From JAUSIF01 sp963711595 (GTDB lineage Bacteria > Pseudomonadota > Alphaproteobacteria > Rhizobiales > Xanthobacteraceae), in the NCBI GenBank assembly GCA_963711595.1, contig CAVQER010000006.1:1-64000 (forward strand): a stretch of DNA of 64,000 nucleotides, in the 5' to 3' direction. The translations under genes and the position numbers were made by a program. Within the stretch, counting starts at the first letter, position 1. Every line of letters starts with the position of its first letter. Shown here piece after piece: positions 59,113 through 64,000 of the stretch. Below the pieces are notes generated by a model. That model was not told the DNA's origin. It did no database searches and saw only the letters and a program-made list of their open reading frames with translations.

Positions 59113-59932
59113 TCTTCTCTCCGTCTTCGATCCTTTTCCACATCGCGTGGAAATGGTGCACCGGTCCGTGTCCGTGGCCAACACTGAGCTGATCCGCCGC
59201 GGCAATTGCGGCAGTGACGTAATTCTTCGCGAGCGTAATCGCATCGAACAGGCTCATGCCGCGCGCGAGAAAGGCGGCGATGGCCGACGACAGCGTGCAG
59301 CCGGTCCCATGCGTGTTCATGGTGGCGAAGCGCGGCGCGACGAGCCGGCGCGCCCCGTTCTCGTCGACGAAGAGGTCGACGGCCTCCGATCCCTTCGAGT
59401 GCCCGCCCTTGATCAGCACCGTCTTCGCGCCGAGCACGCGGATGCCCTCCGCCTGCGCCCGCATCTCATCCTCGTTCGCGGCGACCGGCGCTTCCAGCAG
59501 CGCGGCCGCCTCGTGCAAATTCGGAGTCACCACAGCTGCGCGCGGTAGGAGCAGCCGCTTCAACGTCGCCTCTGCATCCTGCGCAAGCAACCGGTCGCCC
59601 GAAGCGGCCACCATGACAGGATCGAGCACGACGTTTCTCGCCTTGTGCCGGTCAAGGCCGGCGGAAACCACTTCGATCGCGCCCGACCGGGACAGCATGC
59701 CGATCTTGGTGGCGGAGACGTTGAGGTCGCCATACACCGCGTCCATCTCTGCGCCGATGAAATCCGGCGGAGCGTCGTGGATCGCGAGTACGCCGAGCGT
59801 GTTCTGCGCCGTGAGCGCGGTGACGACCGACGCCCCGTAGACACCGAGCGCCGAAAACGTCTTGAGGTCCGCTTGGATCCCGGCCCCCCCGCCGGAGTCG
59901 GACCCCGCGATCGTAAGCGCGATGGGGATCAT
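59099..59932 (-). CDS. thiD: Hydroxymethylpyrimidine / phosphomethylpyrimidine kinase
   Basis: 277 residues from ATG 59932. Ribokinase-like fold: IAGSDSGGGAGIQADLKTF (about 8-26), LIKGGHSKGSEAVD and NTHGTGCTLSSAIAAFLA (catalytic Asp replaced locally by the NTHGTGC oxyanion loop of the family). It phosphorylates HMP to HMP-P and HMP-PP for thiamine synthesis. It overlaps thiE upstream by ATGA and dctP downstream by 14 bases. The reverse-frame extension to 60214 is not needed for the fold. Confidence 0.94.
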   Translation of the reverse strand: MIPIALTIAGSDSGGGAGIQADLKTFSALGVYGASVVTALTAQNTLGVLAIHDAPPDFIGAEMDAVYGDLNVSATKIGMLSRSGAIEVVSAGLDRHKARNVVLDPVMVAASGDRLLAQDAEATLKRLLLPRAAVVTPNLHEAAALLEAPVAANEDEMRAQAEGIRVLGAKTVLIKGGHSKGSEAVDLFVDENGARRLVAPRFATMNTHGTGCTLSSAIAAFLARGMSLFDAITLAKNYVTAAIAAADQLSVGHGHGPVHHFHAMWKRIEDGEKNEKA

Positions 59933-60591
59933 GCAACGCCCCGCTTCGGCCTCGCGCCGTCGACAATGACCCGCAACCTGCGGGCCGCGACCTCGGGGTC
60001 GCTCGCCGCTGTGACCGCGGAGACCACCGCAACTCCGTCGGCGCCGGCGCGCATCACTTCGCCGGCATTGCCTTCGTCGATTCCGGCGATCGCACCGACC
60101 GGCATCCCGGGCATCCGCTCGCGCACGAGGCGCGCGAGATGGCCAAGGCCGTGCACGCCAATCGGTGGATCGGGATTGTCCTTGCTCGTCGTCGCAAACA
60201 CTCCGCCGATACAAACATAATCGATTGCGCCCGGTGTAAGCGCCGCCACGTCCGCGTCCGCTCGCACGGTCGCGCCAATGATTGCTCGCGGACCCAGAAG
60301 CCGCCGCGCGGTGATCGGATCGAGATCGTCGCGGCCGAGATGCACGCCGTCTGCGCCTGCGGCGAGCGCAACATCGAGGCGGTCGTTCACCAGAAATGGC
60401 ACGCCACTGCCGGTGAGCGAGCGCTTGATTGCGGTCGCTTGCTCGACGAGCGTCCGTGTCACTCCGCTCTTGTCGCGCAGCTGAATGAGCGTCGCACCGC
60501 CGCGCGCGGCTGCCGCGGCAACATCCGCCAGCGGCCGGCCCTTGGCACGCGCGGGGTCGACCAGCACATAGAGGGTAAGGTTGACGTTCAT
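59929..60591 (-). CDS. thiE: Thiamine-phosphate synthase
   Basis: 220 residues, (beta/alpha)8 barrel. Blocks: ARGGATLIQLRDKSGVTRTL with the Arg that binds HMP-PP, PFLVNDRLDVALAAGADGVHLGRDDL, and YVCIGGVFATTSKDNPDPPIG with the phosphate-binding Gly loop, then PVGAIAGIDEGNAGEVMRAGADGVAVVS. It joins HMP-PP and thiazole phosphate into thiamine phosphate. It overlaps thiM and thiD by ATGA on both sides. Riboswitch control is inferred from the leader. Confidence 0.95.
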   Translation of the reverse strand: MNVNLTLYVLVDPARAKGRPLADVAAAAARGGATLIQLRDKSGVTRTLVEQATAIKRSLTGSGVPFLVNDRLDVALAAGADGVHLGRDDLDPITARRLLGPRAIIGATVRADADVAALTPGAIDYVCIGGVFATTSKDNPDPPIGVHGLGHLARLVRERMPGMPVGAIAGIDEGNAGEVMRAGADGVAVVSAVTAASDPEVAARRLRVIVDGARPKRGVA

Positions 60592-61349
60592 GCGAGCCTC
60601 GCCCGCCGCACCATGATCTCCCCGTCGAACGCCGCGATCGTGTCGATCAACGCCGGCACGAAGCTTCCGGGCCCTTGTGCGCGCTCCGCTGCAACTTCAC
60701 CTGCAATACCTGTGAGCAAGAGGCCGCCCATCGCCGCCAGATACTCGTCGTCCTCGATTGCGACCATGGCTGCGACCAAAGCCGACTCGGCACAGCCGAT
60801 GCCTGTCACCTGCGCCATATAGGGGTGGCCGTTTTCGATCCGCACGCGTTTGGCGCCGCTCGTGACCAGGTCGACCGGCCCGGTACACGCCGCGACCGTA
60901 ATGTGGTCGAGCGCGAACTTGTCGAGTATTTCGGGAGTTATTTCCGCACGGGCGAGCGCGCCGAACTCCGCCGCGTTCGCGCGAACAACGCGCGGCTCCT
61001 TCATGGCGAGATTGCGAGCCATTTCAGCGCGCGGCTCGGACCTTTCGATCAAGACCGGATCGAGCACCCATGGGATGCCATCATCGCGCGCGACCTCGAG
61101 CGCGATCTCGATCGCGTCGCGGCGCTCGCGGTCGAGCGTACCGAGATTGACGAGCACGACGTCCGCGCCCGCGACGAAGTGCGCGATCTCCTCCGGCGAC
61201 GTCGTCATGGAGGGAATCGCGCCGGCAGCGAGCAAGACGTTGGCTGTCAGTTCCTGGACCACCGTGTTGGTGATGCAATGCACGCGCGGCCGGCGCTCGC
61301 GCAGGTGCCCGACCAAGGCCGAGGCGCGCCGGGCGAGATCCTCGCTCAT
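60588..61349 (-). CDS. thiM: Hydroxyethylthiazole kinase
   Basis: 253 residues, ribokinase-like. Blocks: VHCITNTVVQELTANVLLAAGAIPSMTTSPEE, ADVVLVNLGTLDRERRDAIE, and the active-site segment VTGIGCAESALVAAMVA, where Cys follows GIG. It phosphorylates 4-methyl-5-hydroxyethylthiazole in the salvage route. It is the first main gene of the operon: the 20-codon leader ORF overlaps its ATG as ATGA. Its own ribosome site is poor (GATGGCGGACCG), so translation may depend on the leader. A TPP riboswitch precedes it. Confidence 0.95.
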   Translation of the reverse strand: MSEDLARRASALVGHLRERRPRVHCITNTVVQELTANVLLAAGAIPSMTTSPEEIAHFVAGADVVLVNLGTLDRERRDAIEIALEVARDDGIPWVLDPVLIERSEPRAEMARNLAMKEPRVVRANAAEFGALARAEITPEILDKFALDHITVAACTGPVDLVTSGAKRVRIENGHPYMAQVTGIGCAESALVAAMVAIEDDEYLAAMGGLLLTGIAGEVAAERAQGPGSFVPALIDTIAAFDGEIMVRRARLA

Positions 61350-61408
61350 CGGTCCGCCATCTCGAAATCGGAACGCATCGCGCGCGCGGTTTTCAGGAGT
61401 TCGCGCAT
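61346..61408 (-). CDS. 20-codon leader ORF between the TPP riboswitch and thiM
   Basis: ATG 61406-61408, stop TGA 61346-61348 overlapping the thiM ATG (ATGA). The ribosome site GAGGA lies directly after the riboswitch and 7 bases before the ATG, which is better than any site before thiM. The peptide is short, basic and acidic mixed, starting MRELLKTARAM. Its likely job is translational coupling: ribosomes ending here re-initiate on thiM. If TPP binding hides GAGGA, thiM is shut off. Not a known annotated gene. Confidence 0.6.
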   Translation of the reverse strand: MRELLKTARAMRSDFEMADR

Positions 61409-61420
61409 CTCGGTTTCCTC

Positions 61421-61490
61421 CGCCGGTGTGAACCGGATCAGGTTCGATGGGTTGGCACGACGCCTCTCAGCCCGGAGATCCGGACACCCC
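61421..61490 (-). promoter_or_regulatory. TPP (THI-box) riboswitch
   Basis: On the minus strand the sequence runs GGGGTGTCCGG ... GCTGAGAGG ... ACCCATCGAACCTGATCCGGTT ... ACACCGGCG, the conserved P1 to P5 arms of the thiamine pyrophosphate riboswitch. Key elements CTGAGA and AACCTGATC are exact. Ends are matched by CGGG / CCCG and GGTG pairs. It lies upstream of the leader ORF and of thiM-thiE-thiD, the expected target. Mode looks translational because the ribosome site follows directly and no terminator is visible. Confidence 0.94.
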
Positions 61491-61507
61491 AACGAGATTG
61501 CGAGCGA

Positions 61508-61536
61508 AATTTATGGGAGCGCCGGCGCCCTTGCAA
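61508..61536 (-). promoter_or_regulatory. Probable promoter of the thi operon
   Basis: On the minus strand TTGCAA (61531-61536), a 17-base spacer and TAAATT (61508-61513) make a good housekeeping promoter. The start point would fall near 61500, about 10 bases before the riboswitch. The -35 lies in the centre of a 30-base palindrome. Confidence 0.5.
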
Positions 61537-61548
61537 GGGCGCCGGCGC
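61519..61548. terminator. Perfect 30-base palindrome, terminator-like hairpin after the CBS gene
   Basis: GCGCCGGCGCCCT and AGGGCGCCGGCGC (13-base arms) around TGCA, at 61519-61548. It starts 27 bases after the CBS gene stop (minus strand) and so can end that transcript. It has no T-run. The thi promoter -35 sits at its centre, so hairpin or DNA cruciform could influence that promoter. Confidence 0.6.
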
Positions 61549-61575
61549 GGGTCGTCTGAAGCGCTTTGTCGGACG

Positions 61576-62013
61576 TCAGGTGGTCGGCGACTGCGAGTGT
61601 TCGCCTCCTGGCTCCGAGATCGCCCGGATTGCATCGCCCGCGCTACCGTCGTCGCGGCGTGCGATGTCCCCTAACGAGACGATGCCGACAAGGCGCTTTT
61701 CGCGATTGAGCACGGGCAAGCGTCGTACTTTGATGTCGCCCATGTTTTCTGCGACTTCCTCCAGATCGTCCTCGTCGAAGCAATATTTCACGTCCGTACT
61801 CATCACCTCGCGGACCGAGGTGTCCGGGCCTTTACCCTGCGCCACGGCGCGCACGGCGATGTCACGGTCCGTGATCATCCCCACGAGGCGATCGTTATCC
61901 CCCACAGGGAGCGACCCCACGTCGAGCTCTGCCATTGCCTGAGCCGCCTCCCTGATCGTTTGGGACGGGCTGCCGATTTTGACGTCCTTGGTCATTGCCT
62001 TGGAAACTTTCAT
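61576..62013 (-). CDS. CBS-pair domain protein
   Basis: 145 residues with two CBS domains (about 5-60 and 70-125). Motifs: LPVGDNDRLVGMITDRDIAVRAVAQG and LPVLNREKRLVGIVSLGDIARR, the beta-beta-alpha repeats that bind adenosine nucleotides. Stand-alone two-CBS proteins act as energy or redox sensors, sometimes binding AMP, NAD(H) or SAM. An EcfG-type promoter lies 49 bases upstream of the ATG, suggesting stress induction. Ends 27 bases before a strong palindrome. Confidence 0.92.
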   Translation of the reverse strand: MKVSKAMTKDVKIGSPSQTIREAAQAMAELDVGSLPVGDNDRLVGMITDRDIAVRAVAQGKGPDTSVREVMSTDVKYCFDEDDLEEVAENMGDIKVRRLPVLNREKRLVGIVSLGDIARRDDGSAGDAIRAISEPGGEHSQSPTT

Positions 62014-62061
62014 GCATGCCTCCTCTCCGCGCGCGCGAATGCGCCCGCCTCCTCAGGCCGC

Positions 62062-62087
62062 AACGTTGGGGCGCTTGCAGGGGTTCC
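62062..62087 (-). promoter_or_regulatory. EcfG-type promoter for the CBS gene
   Basis: On the minus strand GGAAC (62083-62087), 17-base spacer, CGTT (62062-62065), 49 bases before the CBS gene ATG. All 9 consensus positions of the alphaproteobacterial general stress promoter match. Confidence 0.72.
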
Positions 62088-62189
62088 CGGGTCAATAGAA
62101 GAAATTGCGGGCACTACTCGGGGCGAAATTGTGCCGTGGCTTGAATTCTTCATGATTGCGTCCCACGTGACTATGGATCGGAGGCGGCC

Positions 62190-62387
62190 ATGACCCACGA
62201 AGTCGCCCGCAGACCGAGCCAGCGCCCACAGCCAACTCCTCCGCACCCCCGCGAGGACTCGATCGGCGACGACGTTGAGCTGAATTCGGAAGAAAGTTTT
62301 CCCGCCAGCGATCCGCCGAGCTGGACGCCTGTCGCGCGCGTCGGCATCCCGCGATCTCGCCCCACCGCCGACAACCCGCAGAACTGA
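62190..62387 (+). CDS. Small Pro-rich conserved protein
   Basis: 65 residues. The core ELNSEESFPASDPPSWTPVARVG (about 31-53) is a motif of small alphaproteobacterial proteins of unknown function, with Pro-rich flanks (RPSQRPQPTPPHP). Ribosome site GGATCGGAGGCGG is good. It is probably disordered. It lies divergent from the CBS gene, sharing its upstream region of about 175 bases. No catalytic potential. Confidence 0.75.
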   Translation: MTHEVARRPSQRPQPTPPHPREDSIGDDVELNSEESFPASDPPSWTPVARVGIPRSRPTADNPQN

Positions 62388-62489
62388 CCTCAGGCACGTG
62401 GTGGTGGCGCCGGCGCAGGCGTGCGCACACCCTTGCCTCCCGCGCGGCTTTCTGGTCCCCTCGCTGCAAATCCGCTCGCAGGGCCGCGC

Positions 62490-62726
62490 ATGATCCCCTT
62501 TTTCGTTCAGATCAAATGCCAACTCGGCAAGTCCTACGAGGTGGCGAACCGTCTCGCCGATGCTGAAATCGCGTCCGAGGTCTATTCGACCGCCGGCGAA
62601 TTCGATCTCCTGGTGAAGTTCTACGTGGACGACGGCACCGATATCGGCCACTTCGTGAACGAGCAGGTGCAGACGATCCCGGGAATCCAGGACACGCGGA
62701 CCATCATCACGTTCAAGGCATTCTGA
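62490..62726 (+). CDS. Lrp/AsnC ligand-binding domain protein (RAM), no HTH
   Basis: 78 residues from ATG 62490, chosen because the fold begins there (MIPFFVQIKCQLGKSYEVAN); a GTG further up would add 23 low-complexity residues. A single RAM/ACT-like domain: VYSTAGEFDLLVKFYVDDG, IGHFVNEQVQTIPGIQDTRTIITF. It lacks the DNA-binding half of Lrp. Such stand-alone RAM proteins form octameric rings that bind amino acids. The role is unclear; it may dampen an Lrp regulator. Its stop is 3 bases from the convergent transporter end. Confidence 0.88.
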   Translation: MIPFFVQIKCQLGKSYEVANRLADAEIASEVYSTAGEFDLLVKFYVDDGTDIGHFVNEQVQTIPGIQDTRTIITFKAF

Positions 62727-62729
62727 GCT

Positions 62730-63686
62730 TCACACCGTCGGGCCGCCGGTCGGCGGCCCCTCGGCACGCTTCTCCTCGGTGCGGTCGAGTCCGAGGCGGT
62801 GCTCGCGCCAGATGACAAACAGGCCGGCTCCAATCACGATCGCCGCGCCTACCAGCACCATCGTCCCCGGCACTTCTCCGAACCAGAGGTAACCGATCAC
62901 GATCGAATAGATCATGCCGCTGTAGGCGAATGGCGCAACGACCGACGCCGGAGCGTGCCGGTAGCTCTCGGTGATCATCAATTGACCCATGCCGCCGAGA
63001 AAGCCCATGGCGATCATCCATCCAAGCTCGCCCGGCGTAGGGACCTTCCAGCCCCAGGCGATGGTTACAAGGCCGCAAAGCGAGCAGACGATCGAAAAGT
63101 AGAAGACAAGCGACGCGGTGGTCTCCGTACGTGCCATGTGCCGGACTTGCGTCATCGCGATTGCCACCGCCAGCGCACCCCCGATCGCGAGCAACACCCC
63201 GATCGCAACGCCGGAGCCCTGCGTCACGCCGCCAAGGTTCGGAAAAATCATGACCAGCACGCCGAGGAAACCGATGGCGACTGCGGTCCAGCGTCGGGCA
63301 CGCACCACTTCCCCCAGCAAGAGCGCCGAAAGTGCAACCGTGAAAAGCGGGATCGCGAACCCGATTGCCGTTGCCTCGGCGAGAGGAAGGAACACCAGCG
63401 CCGCAAAATTCAGGAACATGGCGACGGCGCCGGTCAGGCTGCGCGTCAGATGCCCGACCGGGTTCTTCGTCTGCAGCGCGGTGGTCAACTCGCCTTGCCA
63501 GGCCAGCATCAGCAACAGGGGAATGAGCGCGATGAAACTTCGCGCAAAGACGATCTCGCCGAGCGGGACTGTCCGGGTGAGATAACGCACGACCGCGCCC
63601 ATGAGCGTAAACGCAAAGGTCGACGAGAGGACGAGTGCGATGCCGATCAGCGGATTCATGGAGCCCAGCGCGAGAAGCCTCGCCAT
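62730..63686 (-). CDS. EamA/DMT-family transporter
   Basis: 318 residues with ten hydrophobic helices in two EamA halves (first about 15-145, second about 155-290). Family blocks: LSSTFAFTLMGAVVRYLTR, AFFARSFIAL-like FARSFIALIPLLLML, and second half SYRHAPASVVAPFAYSGMIYSIVIGYLWFGEVPG. It exports or imports a small metabolite; substrate unknown. It and the truncated gene at 63723-64000 are tandem paralogues in the same direction. ATG 63686 is the first of two in-frame starts (the other at 63659). Confidence 0.9.
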   Translation of the reverse strand: MARLLALGSMNPLIGIALVLSSTFAFTLMGAVVRYLTRTVPLGEIVFARSFIALIPLLLMLAWQGELTTALQTKNPVGHLTRSLTGAVAMFLNFAALVFLPLAEATAIGFAIPLFTVALSALLLGEVVRARRWTAVAIGFLGVLVMIFPNLGGVTQGSGVAIGVLLAIGGALAVAIAMTQVRHMARTETTASLVFYFSIVCSLCGLVTIAWGWKVPTPGELGWMIAMGFLGGMGQLMITESYRHAPASVVAPFAYSGMIYSIVIGYLWFGEVPGTMVLVGAAIVIGAGLFVIWREHRLGLDRTEEKRAEGPPTGGPTV

Positions 63687-63722
63687 CCTGTAGCGCAGAC
63701 CATCGCTTGACGCACCCTGCGC

Positions 63723-64000
63723 TTATCCAGTCGGCGGCCCCACTGACGGTGATGTCAGCTGTTGCTTCCGTTTGCGGTCGAGGCCGAGCTTGTGCTCACG
63801 CCACACGACGAACAGTCCCGACCCGATCACGAATGCGGCGCCGACGAATACGATGCCGGCCGGCAGCTCGCCAAGCCAGAGATAGCCGATGAGCGTCGAC
63901 CACAACATCGATGAATAGCCGAATGGCGCGACGACCGATGCCGGCGCATGACGCAGACTCTCCGTGATGAGCGACTGCGCGATCCCCCCGAAAACGCCGA
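63723..64000 (-). CDS. EamA/DMT-family transporter, C-terminal part only (window edge)
   Basis: The frame is open to the window end, so the N-terminal part lies beyond 64000. The visible 90 residues (SLRHAPASVVAPFGYSSMLW, IGYLWLGELPAGIVFVGAAF, FVVWREHKLGLDRKRKQQ) align closely with the end of the preceding gene, for example HAPASVVAPF and WREHxLGLDR are shared. It is a tandem duplicate of that transporter. The stop codon is at 63723-63725. Confidence 0.88.
   Translation of the reverse strand, partial: GVFGGIAQSLITESLRHAPASVVAPFGYSSMLWSTLIGYLWLGELPAGIVFVGAAFVIGSGLFVVWREHKLGLDRKRKQQLTSPSVGPPTG

Noticed and set aside
1..64000. CRISPR arrays, insertion sequences, integrases, phage genes, rRNA and tRNA genes
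   Set aside because: Scanned on both strands by eye; no repeat-spacer series, transposase motif or tRNA cloverleaf was seen. A dedicated tRNA and CRISPR search would settle it.

Overview
The window is GC-rich (by eye above 60 %), densely coded chromosomal DNA from an alphaproteobacterium of the order Hyphomicrobiales (Rhizobiales), most like the Bradyrhizobium / Xanthobacteraceae / Pseudolabrys group. This rests on gene families: HWE and HisKA_2 kinases, a FAT GUY-type receiver, DUF1127, DUF892, a large two-TM coiled-coil envelope protein, a PqiC-type lipoprotein in an Mla operon, EcfG-type promoters (GGAAC-N16/17-CGTT), and intergenic repeats of the kind common in that group. I see no tRNA, rRNA, CRISPR array, phage or insertion sequence. 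No gene-free stretch exceeds 300 bases; most spacers over 150 bases hold promoters, hairpins or repeats and are listed.

Layout. 1-15 kb: end of a MoxR ATPase, FAD oxidoreductase, SixA phosphatase, small envelope proteins, a deacetylase-amidase pair, a 12-TM MMPL/RND exporter, then a signalling block (HWE kinase, receiver with no ordinary start codon, Cache-HAMP-HisKA_2 kinase) and an amidohydrolase. 15-23 kb: a stress-flavoured run of small genes (DUF892, two zinc ribbons, RHH protein, cold shock protein, two paralogous coiled-coil proteins, a 43-residue membrane protein) with P450, HtrA-like protease, ICMT-like protein and fatty acid desaturase; several upstream regions carry EcfG-type promoters or strong hairpins. 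23-29.6 kb: orphan PstS-like binding protein, CoxE-like VWA protein, UDP-galactopyranose mutase with a putative glycosyltransferase, class III cyclase with a permuted papain-fold protein. 29.7-37.4 kb: a PQQ alcohol oxidation locus (quinoprotein dehydrogenase, dihaem cytochrome c, beta-propeller, ABC binding protein, small beta-sandwich protein, ABC ATPase and permease), interrupted by an opposite-strand ankyrin gene. 37.4-43.3 kb: VOC protein, DUF1801, hydrolase with duplicated tail, LuxR regulator, DUF1127, ferredoxin, Hpt protein. 43.5-54.6 kb: giant coiled-coil protein, repeats, Mla phospholipid-transport operon, dipeptide epimerase, a secreted protein, CheZ. 54.6-64 kb: threonine dehydratase, LysE, FAH-family hydrolase, beta-barrel protein, a TPP-riboswitch operon thiM-thiE-thiD-dctP, CBS protein, two small proteins, two tandem EamA transporters (the last cut by the window edge).

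The most interesting points: (i) the TPP riboswitch is followed by a 20-codon leader ORF whose stop overlaps the thiM start, and the operon runs by overlaps into an orphan TRAP binding protein; (ii) three strong EcfG-type promoters mark a small stress regulon; (iii) the receiver gene lacks any in-frame ATG, GTG or TTG before its acidic pocket and may start at CTG; (iv) the PQQ/ABC alcohol locus; (v) three genes between 45 and 53 kb each carry one indel consistent with a single inserted base, which could be true decay or sequence error.
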